Counted from the stretch's first letter, positions 25,828 through 35,306 are shown. The stretch: 50,831 nt of DNA from Chloroflexota bacterium (GCA_023459215.1 JAEWVF010000055.1:1-50831), one strand, 5' to 3'. Translations and numbers: made by a program. Notes: generated by a model not told the origin, from the letters alone.

Positions 25828-28800
25828 CTACACGCCGCCCAAAAAGTCGTAACTGACTTTCTTCTGTACCGCTGCAATTTGGGCGAAGGCTTGTTTGAGC
25901 AGTTCCTGCTGGATATAACCCAACCTGCCCGGATGAATCAGGTTGGTGGCAACACGCCCGGCTTGCAAAGCGACAATTTGATTTTGCAGACGCAATTGCA
26001 TCAGGAAATCGTAGGCGGCCACAATTTCATCGCGGCTGGAGGGCAGGATATGCCCGCGCTCGGTCAGAGCTTCGATGCGCTCCAGGGTGTGGGTCTGATT
26101 GACCTGATGGCGCAGGGCGTACAGGCGCGCAAAGCTGACCATCGGCATCATGGCGTCTTTCAGGTTGATTTCCCCGGCATGGTCGGTAGCCCCGCCGCCC
26201 AGGTAGATGTTGCCCAGCAAGCGGAAGGGCGGCTTGAAAGCCAGGGCATTTTGAGCCAGATGATGGAAGCTGGCAGGTTCCTCGGCCAGGGCGACTTGAA
26301 TGGCGCGACGCAATTCGTGAGTCAGGTCGGCGTTGCCGTAAACGGTGCGGAAATCGAAGAAAATGCTCAAGTCGATGATTTCCTGCGGTTCCGATTTGCG
26401 GATCCAGTCACCAAAACTGGAGACCCACTCGGGCAGGGAGCGGCACCAGCGCGGCTGGGAAGCCATCACCCCACCGCGACAAAGCGGATAACCGGCCCGA
26501 TCCAATCCCTCGCAGACAAGCTGGCCAAGGTTCAGGAAATAGGCTTCAGCGTTGGGATCACTCGTCGGCGCAAAAATAATCCCATTGTCCTGGTCGGTGA
26601 CCAGGGTCTGCTCCTGGCGTCCCTGGCTGCCCATGCCAATAAAGGCAAAGTCGGCGGGCGGGGGGCCAAGCTGTTCGATGGCAAGCTGTACCAGCCGCTC
26701 GGTAGTCGAGTCGCAGATGGAGGCCAGCATATGGGTGACGTGGCGCGGGCGAGCTGAGCTATCGAGCAGGGTTTTAACCAGCGGCGAGGTGCGCCCGGCA
26801 TGGCGGGCCACTTCTTCGGGGCTGGCCGCGCGCGAAATCTCTCGCGAAAGGATAATTGCCCCGTAACGCTGGAACTGGATCAGCGATTTGTTGTCCACCA
26901 CGCTGACGATTTGTCCATCGCGGTCTTCCACAGCCAGGTGGCGGACGCCTTTTTCTTCCATACGCAGCAGGGCCTCATAAATCAGCGCGTCTTCGGGGAT
27001 TTTGCTGAGCGGAGCGCTCATGATGGTGTGGACAGGCACATTCAGCGGGGCTTTTTCAGCCAGCACGCGGGCGCGCAGGTCGTGGTCAGTGACGATGCCC
27101 AAAATTGTCTCACCGCTGCGGACAAGAGCAGCGGTAACGTTGCGCTCGCTCATCTGGCGGGCCAATTCAACAGCGCTGGTATTCATCTCGCAAACCAGCG
27201 CATCACGCCCCAGACGGGTGAGCGGCTCGTGCAGGAAGAGCAGGGATGCCTGCAGTTTTTCAATCAGCGCTTCGCGGGCGGCCTCGTGGCGACGCTGGGC
27301 GGTGATATCCTGCAAGGTACCGACGATAACCAGGTTATCCCCCTCGTGAACAAGGCGAGCCGTCAAGGCGATAAAACGCGCGGCGGCATCGGGGGTTTCG
27401 ATGTGCAGGGTATGGCTAAATATCGCAGAAGTGCTGAGATTTTTGAGAAGGGTTTCATATTCGGCCGCGTCCGAGAACAAATCGGCCAGGGCCGGTTGGC
27501 CTTCAGCCGGGAAAAAGGCCCGGGCAGCAGGGTTAAATTCCAATAACGCGCCACGGCGGGCGGTTCTGGCGCGGAAAATGCCGACCGGGGCGGCTTGCGC
27601 CAGGGTGTCTTCGCTGCGCAGAGCGGCCTGGCGGGCAACATCGCGGCAGAGTAGAATCAGGCCGTTTTGACCGGCAAAAAGAATCGGGGAGAGCGTCAGA
27701 ACACATTCCAGCGTAGAACCGTTTTGGGTGCGGAGAATCCCCTCAAAGGCCTCAGCCGTTTCGGCGCTTTCTTCCACCCGCGCCCACAAGAGCGGGTTTT
27801 CGCCAGTTGGGAACAGGTCATGTAAATCCAAAAACTCCAGTTGGCGCGCCGAGTAGCCTGCCATCTCTAAAAACGTTGGGTTCGCATATCGGCAGCGGCC
27901 TTCGATCAGCAGCAGGGTGCCTTCTGTGGTGGCTTCGACCAGGGAATGATAGCGCTCGGTTGATTCACGCAGGTTATCGAGCACTTCCTGGCGCTCGCGC
28001 TCGATGCGCAGGCTTTGTTGGAGCACAAAAACCAGCAAGATAACCACTGCGCCCGAAATGGCCAGCGAAGTGTTGACCAGGCTGCGCTCGAGGCGCGTTA
28101 TTTCGGCGCGGACATCGTCGATGTAGAGACCGGTGCCGATGACCCAGCCCCAGGGTTCAAACCCTTTGACATAGGATTCCTTCGGTTCCAATCGTTCGGG
28201 ATCGTCCTTCCACTGCCAGACGTAGTCGATATAGCCCTGGCCTTCGCGCTGCACCAGGCTGGCAAACTCGACAAAAATTGGCACACCGCGCGGATCGGTG
28301 AAATTGGAAACATCCTGCCCGTTCAGGTCGGGACGATAAGGATGCATGACCATGCGCGGTTGCAGGTCTTGAATCCAGAAATAATCTTTGCCTTCGGGGC
28401 CATAACGCAGGTCTGCAATGCGGGTCACGGCCAGGGACTGGGCCTGCTCACGGGTCAGCGCCCCGCTTTGTTCATCACGCTCGTACGAGGCCAGGATGCT
28501 CCAGGCCGAATTGGTCAATTCGCGAATCAGTTCGCGTTTGCGTTCGAGCAAGGACTGCTCAAACGCTGGCAGGATAATGCCCCAGATGACGGCCAGGAAC
28601 AGGCCCATGGCAATCAGCGTGGGCAGGAAAATCCGCAAAACATAGGAACGCCGCCTGAAGTGGTGGGATTTTCCAGCCGGGGGCCGCGGGGGCTGGCCGC
28701 CAGGGATGGTTTTTCCGCCGCCGGAAAGCGCATCCTGGAAAGCGGGGCTGGCGAACAGGGCCTCCCGAAAGGGGCTCCAGTCATTCGGAGGAGTCTCCAT

Positions 28801-29463
28801 ACCGATAGGCCCGCCCGCCGTATGGTGGTCGGTGCCGGCGCTGGCCAGCAGTCCGTGCCGGTGGGCCAGTTCGACCAGGCTGGCGCGTTGTTCAACAGAA
28901 AAGGGCAAGTAATGCGCTTCGAGTCCGTCCAGCCCGAGGGCCTTGAGCCGGACAACCAGCGACTCCAATTTTTGCAGGTCTGATTCAAAGTGCAGTGGAT
29001 GCGCCCAAAAGACCTTACCTCCTGCGCGGTGCAGCATCTCGATGGCGGCGAGGGTATCAATCCGCCCGCCAGGCGCGGCGCTGACCGGCGGCCCGTCTTC
29101 ATCCCCATTGGGATGATTTGCGCCCATTTTGCGCAGCGAACCGGCGATGCTGTGTACTTCCAGGTCACGCGCCTGGCGCAGGGAGAGCAAGGTGGCTTGC
29201 AAAACAGGGTGCTGCGGATCGAAGCCATAAGCCAGCAGGTGCAGTTCGCGTTCGTCGAGATAGGTGGTTAATTCCAGGCCGGGCAGGTAGGCCAGGCTGC
29301 GTTTTTTCATCGCTTCGGCGAAGCGCGGCCAACTCTCCACGGTATCGTGGTCGGTCAGGGCGGCGCAGCGCACCCCGGCAGCGGCCAGGCTGGCAGCGAT
29401 GGCCTCTGGCGTCTGTTCGCCGTCGCTGAAATTGGAATGCAGGTGGAAGTCGACAAAGGGCAT
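25828..29463 (-). CDS. PHP-Cache-PAS-PAS-CBS-DUF294 fusion protein
   Basis: 1211 aa with an unusual domain chain. Residues 1-250 are a PHP metallo-phosphoesterase domain with intact metal ligands (DFHLHSNFSDGE, ALTDHDTV, FWAHP, SAGTDHH). A helix near 270-292, an exported single-Cache-like domain (DYFWIQDLQPRMVMHPY, GWVIGTGLYIDD) and a second helix near 463-485 follow. Then come two PAS domains (about 505-740), paired CBS domains (about 751-865) and a DUF294 GlnD-like nucleotidyltransferase (GSQGRQEQTLVTDQDNG near 943-960) with its C-terminal partner domain. The orientation puts PHP and the transferase both inside. CBS-DUF294 proteins beside acetate-type symporters and DUF485 proteins are a known neighbourhood, usually with a cNMP domain and a separate DnaQ-like nuclease. 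Here PHP-Cache-PAS takes that place. The ATG at 29463 begins the PHP motif; a TTG 18 bases upstream is less likely. Regulation of the symporter is inferred. Confidence 0.88.
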   Translation of the reverse strand: MPFVDFHLHSNFSDGEQTPEAIAASLAAAGVRCAALTDHDTVESWPRFAEAMKKRSLAYLPGLELTTYLDERELHLLAYGFDPQHPVLQATLLSLRQARDLEVHSIAGSLRKMGANHPNGDEDGPPVSAAPGGRIDTLAAIEMLHRAGGKVFWAHPLHFESDLQKLESLVVRLKALGLDGLEAHYLPFSVEQRASLVELAHRHGLLASAGTDHHTAGGPIGMETPPNDWSPFREALFASPAFQDALSGGGKTIPGGQPPRPPAGKSHHFRRRSYVLRIFLPTLIAMGLFLAVIWGIILPAFEQSLLERKRELIRELTNSAWSILASYERDEQSGALTREQAQSLAVTRIADLRYGPEGKDYFWIQDLQPRMVMHPYRPDLNGQDVSNFTDPRGVPIFVEFASLVQREGQGYIDYVWQWKDDPERLEPKESYVKGFEPWGWVIGTGLYIDDVRAEITRLERSLVNTSLAISGAVVILLVFVLQQSLRIERERQEVLDNLRESTERYHSLVEATTEGTLLLIEGRCRYANPTFLEMAGYSARQLEFLDLHDLFPTGENPLLWARVEESAETAEAFEGILRTQNGSTLECVLTLSPILFAGQNGLILLCRDVARQAALRSEDTLAQAAPVGIFRARTARRGALLEFNPAARAFFPAEGQPALADLFSDAAEYETLLKNLSTSAIFSHTLHIETPDAAARFIALTARLVHEGDNLVIVGTLQDITAQRRHEAAREALIEKLQASLLFLHEPLTRLGRDALVCEMNTSAVELARQMSERNVTAALVRSGETILGIVTDHDLRARVLAEKAPLNVPVHTIMSAPLSKIPEDALIYEALLRMEEKGVRHLAVEDRDGQIVSVVDNKSLIQFQRYGAIILSREISRAASPEEVARHAGRTSPLVKTLLDSSARPRHVTHMLASICDSTTERLVQLAIEQLGPPPADFAFIGMGSQGRQEQTLVTDQDNGIIFAPTSDPNAEAYFLNLGQLVCEGLDRAGYPLCRGGVMASQPRWCRSLPEWVSSFGDWIRKSEPQEIIDLSIFFDFRTVYGNADLTHELRRAIQVALAEEPASFHHLAQNALAFKPPFRLLGNIYLGGGATDHAGEINLKDAMMPMVSFARLYALRHQVNQTHTLERIEALTERGHILPSSRDEIVAAYDFLMQLRLQNQIVALQAGRVATNLIHPGRLGYIQQELLKQAFAQIAAVQKKVSYDFLGGV

Positions 29464-29500
29464 ACTATCAGTGTATCCCAAAAGCGGTCAAAGGATAAAG

Positions 29501-29549
29501 CAAAGACGCAAAGTCGCGGGCTGTTGGGGCTGGCGGCTTTGCGTCTTTG
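29501..29549. repeat. Palindromic intergenic element (CAAAGACGCAAAG type)
   Basis: Perfect 13-base arms CAAAGACGCAAAG and CTTTGCGTCTTTG surround a 23-base loop, filling the gap between the fusion gene and the symporter gene. It resembles in wording the imperfect palindrome at 50719-50784 (CGCAAAGAACGCAAAG). No T-run follows, so it is more likely a dispersed palindromic repeat than a terminator. Confidence 0.65.
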
Positions 29550-29575
29550 AATGTTCTGGTTGCCTGGCGAAAAAC

Positions 29576-31474
29576 TTAGGCTTTTCCTTGGGCCAGATCT
29601 TTCTTCTGTGTCAGCAGGGAAACTACCACCAGGGTGATGAAACTGAGCGGGATGGAGATAATGCCGGGGTTGCTGAAAGGAATCGGCGCATCGAGCGGAT
29701 TCAGCCCGTAGAGTGTGTACAGTTCGGGCGAGAAGGCAATCAGCCCGAGCGAGGATACAATCCCAACCATGATGGAGGCGGCAATGCCGCGCGCGGTGGT
29801 TTTCTTCCAGAACAGGAGCATCACAATCGCCGGCAGGTTGGCAGAAGCGGCGACAGCAAAGGCCAGACCGACCAGGAAGGAAACGTTCATTCCTTTGAAC
29901 AAAATCCCCAGGATGATGGCAATGCCGCCAATCACGAAGGCCGAAACCTTGCCCGCGGTTACTTTCTGGCGGTCATCCATCTTGATTTGCAGGTAGCGGT
30001 CGAACAGGTCGTGGGCTACCGCGCCCGAGGCGGCGACGATCAATCCGCTGACAGTGCCGAGCACGGTCGCGAAAGCGATGGCCGAGATAACCGCAAAAAG
30101 CAGCTCGCCGAAGGAGCGCGCCAACAGAGGCGCGGCCATGTTGCTGTCAGCCGGGTTCATCGTGCCGTTGACCATTGCGCCCAGGCCCATGAAAAGAGTT
30201 AGGACGTAGAAAAAGCCGATGGCAGCAATTGCCACGATGGTCGATTTGCGCGCGCTGGCCGGGCTGGGGACGGTGTAGTAGCGAATCAGAATGTGCGGCA
30301 GGGCAGCGGTCCCCAGGAAGAGGGCCAGCATCAGCGAGAGGAAATCCAGCCGTTCCAGCAGCGTACCTTCAACCTTGAATTTCAGGCCGGGACGCATGAT
30401 GCGGTCGCCGCGCACATCGTTGGGGTAGTAAACGGTCACTTTTTCACCGGCGGCATCGGTGAAACTGGTGCTCTTCCAGGTGCGGACGATGGTGTCCTTG
30501 TCGGTAATGGAGGCCAGGAACTGAAAAATGGAGAGACTGCCGGTTTCAACCTGTTTCTCGCCGCGAAGTTGCTCAAGGTTGCCAACCTGGCGCAGTTTAT
30601 TGCTGTCCGATTCAGGCGCGCCATTAATCCACTCGCCATCCGCCTTGGTGACAACCGATTGGGATTCTTTCAGCGTCAGCACGCCATCCGTTTCGGATGC
30701 ATACCACCAGTTCTCCTGACCCTGGGTGTTGACCCGCACAAACGTCAGGCCGCCTTTGACCTCCGTTTGTTCAAGGATTTCCACCCCCTCAGCCTGGATT
30801 TTGCCATCAGCGTCTCGGGCCGCATCAACATGAGCATATTGGTAAAAGGGAACCGTGCCGCCCTGATCGGGCTGGGTGGACAAGCCGCGTCCCAACACCA
30901 CCCAGACCAGGACGGTGGAGAAAACAATCAACAGGGCGCCTTTCAGAAACTGCACATAGGTCGTGGAGGCCATGCCTGCGGTTGCAACAATCGTGATGAC
31001 GATAACCCCGACCATAATCACGCCCCAGGCATGCGGGATGCCCAAGAGCGGCTCGACCAGCACACCCGCGCCAACCATCTGGGGGATGAGATAGCAGATC
31101 GAGACAATCAGGGTACTGATGGCGGCGGCCAACTTGATACCGCGCGAGTTGTAATTAGCATCCACTGCATCGGTAAAGGTGTATTTGCCCAGTTTCTTGA
31201 GCGGTTCGGCCACCACAAAGAGCGCCACAATCCAGCCGGCCAGGTAGCCGATGGAATACAGGAAACCGTCATAGCCAACGGTGGCGATCAGACCGCAGAT
31301 GCCGAGGAAGGAGGCCGCTGAGAGATAATCCCCGGCGAAAGCAATCCCGTTCACTCCCCAGTGGATCTGGCCGCCAGCGGCATAATATCCGCTGGAGCTT
31401 TTGGCCTTGCCGCCCAAATAAAAGGATAAGCCAACCACAAAAACGACAAAGGCAATGAAAACAATGATAGCCAT
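29576..31474 (-). CDS. Na+/solute symporter, acetate-type (ActP-like)
   Basis: 632-aa member of the SSS family with about 13 hydrophobic helices. Diagnostic stretches: SSSGYYAAGGQIHWGVNG, AGDYLSAASFLGICG, YLAGWIVALFVVAEPLKK and LGTAALPHILIRYYTVP. Transport of acetate or another short carboxylate with Na+ is the family function. A hydrophilic insertion of about 150 residues (about 205-355) interrupts the helices and makes the protein longer than E. coli ActP (about 550 aa). It is encoded four bases after the DUF485 partner and upstream of the CBS-DUF294 fusion, a conserved neighbourhood for this symporter subfamily. The acetate specificity is family-level inference. Confidence 0.9.
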   Translation of the reverse strand: MAIIVFIAFVVFVVGLSFYLGGKAKSSSGYYAAGGQIHWGVNGIAFAGDYLSAASFLGICGLIATVGYDGFLYSIGYLAGWIVALFVVAEPLKKLGKYTFTDAVDANYNSRGIKLAAAISTLIVSICYLIPQMVGAGVLVEPLLGIPHAWGVIMVGVIVITIVATAGMASTTYVQFLKGALLIVFSTVLVWVVLGRGLSTQPDQGGTVPFYQYAHVDAARDADGKIQAEGVEILEQTEVKGGLTFVRVNTQGQENWWYASETDGVLTLKESQSVVTKADGEWINGAPESDSNKLRQVGNLEQLRGEKQVETGSLSIFQFLASITDKDTIVRTWKSTSFTDAAGEKVTVYYPNDVRGDRIMRPGLKFKVEGTLLERLDFLSLMLALFLGTAALPHILIRYYTVPSPASARKSTIVAIAAIGFFYVLTLFMGLGAMVNGTMNPADSNMAAPLLARSFGELLFAVISAIAFATVLGTVSGLIVAASGAVAHDLFDRYLQIKMDDRQKVTAGKVSAFVIGGIAIILGILFKGMNVSFLVGLAFAVAASANLPAIVMLLFWKKTTARGIAASIMVGIVSSLGLIAFSPELYTLYGLNPLDAPIPFSNPGIISIPLSFITLVVVSLLTQKKDLAQGKA

Positions 31475-31478
31475 GAGA

Positions 31479-31799
31479 TTAAGCCTTTCCCTTTTTGGCC
31501 TTGGCCGATTTCTTGCCGCCCTTCGACGGCTTTGCTTCCAGTTCGGCTTCCTTCTTGCGGCACATCGCATCGTAAACCAGGGCCTCGATCAAGGCCACAA
31601 CGATTAATGCCAGTCCGTACACAGTCGCCAGGTTGAGTCCGGCAAAAACGATAGCGCCCATCGCCGCCGGATTAAGCAGATTGATAGCAACAAAACCGGC
31701 ATAAAACAGCGCGTAAAACAGGAACATCCAAATGCCCAGGCGCTGCTTATACGGTCCGGCGGGGTCTTTCCCTACAGGTGTGGCTGGTCCATGTAACAT
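31479..31799 (-). CDS. DUF485 small membrane partner of the symporter
   Basis: 106 aa with two helices (IWMFLFYALFYAGFVAINLL and ATVYGLALIVVALIEALVYD), a short cytoplasmic N-terminus and a Lys-rich tail. The YKQRLGIWMFL start and two-helix pattern are those of YjcH/DUF485 proteins, encoded directly upstream of acetate-type symporters and probably needed for their assembly or activity. AAGGAG five bases before the ATG at 31799 sets the start; it is the first gene of the symporter operon. Confidence 0.9.
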   Translation of the reverse strand: MLHGPATPVGKDPAGPYKQRLGIWMFLFYALFYAGFVAINLLNPAAMGAIVFAGLNLATVYGLALIVVALIEALVYDAMCRKKEAELEAKPSKGGKKSAKAKKGKA

Positions 31800-31847
31800 A
31801 CAGTCTCCTTGTGTTGAATTGTACAAACTGGGGAATAAGTTGGCCGA

Positions 31848-31853
31848 ATTATA
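31848..31853 (-). promoter_or_regulatory. -10 box of the symporter operon
   Basis: A perfect TATAAT on the minus strand, giving a leader of about 40 bases before the DUF485 start. No good -35 hexamer is seen 16-18 bases upstream; instead TTGGCC half-sites occur on both sides of the box, suggesting that a regulator binds there. Confidence 0.5.
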
Positions 31854-31942
31854 ACCGAGAGGCCAGAAATTGGCCGGAGAAAGTGAAATTCTGCACTTTT
31901 ATCTACCGGAAACTCTCGCTATATCGACCTACCGACGCAGGA

Positions 31943-32752
31943 TCACACCTCGCGCGGAATACCGTTGATGGCCGAGAGCATAATCAGTACAAAAATGGCA
32001 AACGAAAGCAGGCGCGCCCATTTGGGACGTTCCGTCAACCAATCATCGGCGACTGCCAATACATTTGTAGCTGGATAAACCATGCAAAAAAACACCACTG
32101 CGCCTAAATATTCCATCAAGACACCTTGCGGCGTGGTAGCAGCAAAGGGCGTGCTTGCGGCTAATTTTTCCCAGATCAGGGTATAGGTGGTCACGCTGAA
32201 AACCGCCAAAATAATATCCACGATCCACTCCGTTGCAAGGGGATATGAATCAGCCAGCCTGAGCCATTTTGGCATTTCAATCGCGCCGAGGGAAGGGAAG
32301 ACCGAAGCAAGCATCAACCAGGCATTCAGTACCAGCATGGCAAAAAGATAGATAAATCCAAACATGCCCTGCCAAAAAGGCGGCGTGCCGCGGATTTCAA
32401 TCCCCAATATCTCCAGGACGGTCCAGTTCGCAACCGGAGAAACCAGGCCGACATAGCATAGCGTTACCAGAAAAACCAGGATTAGTGCGATCCCGCCAGG
32501 ATTCTGAACTGTCCCGCGCTGGGCGGCTGGCGCACCTGCTATCCGCTGTTGGATAAATGGGCCTTTATAAAGAATGGCGGCTAAATTAAGGATTTGAATC
32601 ATCAGCAACACCAAACCAACCGGGATGGCTAGCTGGTTGGGCACTTGCTGCAATATCCCCAATAATATGGGCTGGCCCCATAAAAAATAAACGAATATCC
32701 CCGCGCCAATCAAGATGAAACGGAATGAAAAAAATATTCGGGTTATCGTCAT
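31943..32752 (-). CDS. Multi-spanning membrane protein of unknown function
   Basis: 269 aa with about seven hydrophobic helices and short loops (for example LALILVFLVTLCYVGL-like and FGFIYLFAMLVLNAWLML segments), no recognisable motif and no signal peptide. AAGGA lies before the ATG at 32752. It stands alone, 143 bases upstream of the symporter operon and divergent from the amino-acid permease. I do not recognise the family. Confidence 0.65.
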   Translation of the reverse strand: MTITRIFFSFRFILIGAGIFVYFLWGQPILLGILQQVPNQLAIPVGLVLLMIQILNLAAILYKGPFIQQRIAGAPAAQRGTVQNPGGIALILVFLVTLCYVGLVSPVANWTVLEILGIEIRGTPPFWQGMFGFIYLFAMLVLNAWLMLASVFPSLGAIEMPKWLRLADSYPLATEWIVDIILAVFSVTTYTLIWEKLAASTPFAATTPQGVLMEYLGAVVFFCMVYPATNVLAVADDWLTERPKWARLLSFAIFVLIMLSAINGIPREV

Positions 32753-33061
32753 TGTTTATCCTTTTTCCAAGCCGTTCTCACCCGGCTGACCACAATTCCG
32801 AGGCTGAGAACACAAACCCAGGCCAGATGCCCCGGCAAATCAGAACGGAATTATTAACGGCAACAAGTATACCCTTCCAAATTCACAAATCACGATGTGC
32901 GAACCTGAAAAGGCGCTCAAGCCTGAATGTCTCAAGAAATGCTCAAGACTACCCCATGCGTTGTTGTGCCAGCATAGGAAAGTTATCCGATTTGGAATAC
33001 AATCAAAGAGTTGCGCATTAGACCTGAGATCATTCAGCGCGCGAGAAACATCGAGACGAAC
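32753..33061. other. 309-base intergenic region between divergent genes
   Basis: It separates the leftward membrane-protein gene from the rightward permease gene and must hold both promoters. I see a TACAAT near 32998 as a possible -10 for the permease, without a convincing -35, and no gene, RNA or strong hairpin. The only open frame, leading in from 33011 with TTG, would just extend the permease N-terminus. Confidence 0.5.
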
Positions 33062-35245
33062 ATGAACAAACGCACCTTAAAACGACAGCTCAATCTGGCC
33101 CAGGTGGTCATGCTGGGCACCGCCGGGGCGATTGGCGCCCAATTATTTGTCCTGACCGGCTATGGCGCGGCCATGGTCGGCCCGGCTTTCGTCCTGGCAA
33201 TCATCCTTGGCGGCCTGTTGAGTTACAGCATTGCGCTCAACTATGGCGAACTGGCCACCATGTTCCCGGAAACGGGCGGAGCGATGACCTATGTGCGCGA
33301 AGCCTGGGGACGCAATCTGCTGTCCTACCTGGTTGGTTCGCTGGATTGCCTGTCGAGTACGTTTTTTGCGGCCCTTTCCGCCGTCGGGTTTGCCTATTCC
33401 CTGCAAATCTTTTTCCCGGCGCTGCCGATTGTGCCAACCGCGATTGGCATCATCCTGTTCTTTGTTGTCCTGAACCTGCTCGGAGTGGGGAATATTGGCA
33501 ATCTCCAGGTGGCGCTGGGGGGTATTCTATTATTTTTGTTGCTGGGCTACATTGCGCTCGGCTTCAGCCTGCCAGGTGGATTTCGCTGGGAAACCTTTGC
33601 GCCAAACGGAAAATTTTTCATCCACAACACCAACTGGGATAATTTCTACGCCCTGCTCTCAACAGTCGCGCTGGCGTATGTCGCCTATATCGGCTTTGAA
33701 GTGCTGGCGGACGATGCCGAGGAAATCAAAAATCCGGATCGCGCCCTGCCCCTGGGCATTCTCATCAGCCTGACGGTGCTGATCGTACTCTACCCGCTGA
33801 TTGTCCTGGTCACCCTCGGCACAATCCCCTGGACGGAATTGGCCGGCTCCGAAACCGCGATGACCGACGCTGCCGAACAATTCCTGCCGGTTTGGGGGCC
33901 AATAGCCCTGGGCATAGGGGGGATTATTGCAACCTTGACCTCGCTCAACACCGCCTTGCTGAGCGCCACCCGCGAAGCCTTCACCCTCAGCCGAGACGGC
34001 ATGTGGCCGCGTATCTTGTCCCGCATGGGACGCTTTCGCACCCCCTACGTTTCGGTGCTGGTGATTGGCTCGATTGTGATGGCCGTCGCCGCCATCGGCC
34101 TGGTGGATTTCCTGAGCTACATCTCCAGTTCGGGCTACCTGTTTGTCCTGTTTTGGTCGAACCTGGCCCTGATTCGCCTGCGCAAACGCTACCCGAATTT
34201 GCGTCGGCCGTTTAAGGTGCCATTCTTCCCCCTGACCGCATACCTTGCGGTGGCTTCTTGTTTCCTGATCATTTCCTTTACCGAATGGCGCGCTCTGGCC
34301 TTCGGGGCCGGTTTGTTGCTGACCCTGACCTTTGTCTACTATGCAGCTCCTTTCATCCGGCGTCTCTATCTCACGAACATCCAGCCGCTCAAAAACATGA
34401 AAGACCGCATTCTCGTCCCGATTGCCAATCCGCGCAGCGGGGCGCGCCTGGTGAACATGGCCTCCATCCTGGCCCAGGCCAGTGAAGGAACCAGCGTTTG
34501 CGTTTTCAACGTCGAAACAGAAGCCACACCAGGCAAAAGTGCCCCGCGTTTGCCCGATGAAACCTTGCGCGCAGCCTCGAACCGCAATGTTCCCCTGTAT
34601 ACGAAAAACCAGGTTGCCGATACGATTGCCGCCGGGGTTCTGGATGAAATCGAGGCTCATCCCAACATCAAATTTGTGCTGATGGGCTGGCCCGGCCCCC
34701 TGCGCCCGGAGTCAGATTCTCCCAATCCGGTAAAAACCTTGCTGGAGAAAGCTCCCACCAACATCGCCGTCCTGCTCAGCCGAAATCCCGGAAAAATTCG
34801 CAGCATCCTGGTTCCCATCGGCGGCGGCCTGCACTCGCGTTTGGCTCTACGCATGGCTTATGAGATTGCCGACCAGGAAAGCGCCCAAATCACCGCTTTG
34901 CACGTTTACCCAATGAGTGTTGACCCGGCAGATGTGGATGATAAATTGGCGTTCCTGCATGAAGTGGTTGTGGATGAACTGGGAGCGCTCCCTGCCCGCC
35001 TGAAACTCCACGTTGCTCAAGCAGAGCGCGTGACCGATGGCGTGTTACAGGAAGCGCACCAGCATCAGTATGACCTGCTCGTGATGGGCGCATCGGAGGA
35101 GTACGGCTCCAAAACGCGCCTGTTTGGCTCGGTGGACGATTGGGTGGTCGAGCACATCGAGCATTGCTCGGTGCTGTTGGTGCGCCAGCACGAGGCCGCG
35201 CCCATCCGCTGGCTGCGCCGCAACATCGCGCATGAGGAAAAGTAA
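33062..35245 (+). CDS. APC-family amino-acid permease with two C-terminal USP domains
   Basis: 727 aa. Residues 1 to about 440 form a 12-helix APC transporter: the first helix motif LGTAGAIGAQLFVLTGYG, EDVxx-type helix 6 region AYIGFEVLADDAEEIKNPDR and LLSATREAFTLSRDGMWPR. From about residue 445, two universal-stress-protein-like domains follow (ILVPIANPRSGARLVNM; ILVPIGGGLHSRLALRMAYE, with LVMGASEEYGSKTRLFGSV at the nucleotide-binding loop). USP fusion is known in a subset of APC transporters and is thought to tune transport to nucleotide state. The ATG at 33062 follows a weak ribosome site. It is 204 bases upstream of ord; ornithine or another cationic amino acid is a likely substrate, by context only. 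Confidence 0.9.
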   Translation: MNKRTLKRQLNLAQVVMLGTAGAIGAQLFVLTGYGAAMVGPAFVLAIILGGLLSYSIALNYGELATMFPETGGAMTYVREAWGRNLLSYLVGSLDCLSSTFFAALSAVGFAYSLQIFFPALPIVPTAIGIILFFVVLNLLGVGNIGNLQVALGGILLFLLLGYIALGFSLPGGFRWETFAPNGKFFIHNTNWDNFYALLSTVALAYVAYIGFEVLADDAEEIKNPDRALPLGILISLTVLIVLYPLIVLVTLGTIPWTELAGSETAMTDAAEQFLPVWGPIALGIGGIIATLTSLNTALLSATREAFTLSRDGMWPRILSRMGRFRTPYVSVLVIGSIVMAVAAIGLVDFLSYISSSGYLFVLFWSNLALIRLRKRYPNLRRPFKVPFFPLTAYLAVASCFLIISFTEWRALAFGAGLLLTLTFVYYAAPFIRRLYLTNIQPLKNMKDRILVPIANPRSGARLVNMASILAQASEGTSVCVFNVETEATPGKSAPRLPDETLRAASNRNVPLYTKNQVADTIAAGVLDEIEAHPNIKFVLMGWPGPLRPESDSPNPVKTLLEKAPTNIAVLLSRNPGKIRSILVPIGGGLHSRLALRMAYEIADQESAQITALHVYPMSVDPADVDDKLAFLHEVVVDELGALPARLKLHVAQAERVTDGVLQEAHQHQYDLLVMGASEEYGSKTRLFGSVDDWVVEHIEHCSVLLVRQHEAAPIRWLRRNIAHEEK

Positions 35246-35306
35246 TCCCTTTGCGGGCATCTTCGCGGGCTGGCGCTGGTTTATGCCAAAATCTTTAACG
35301 TGACTT

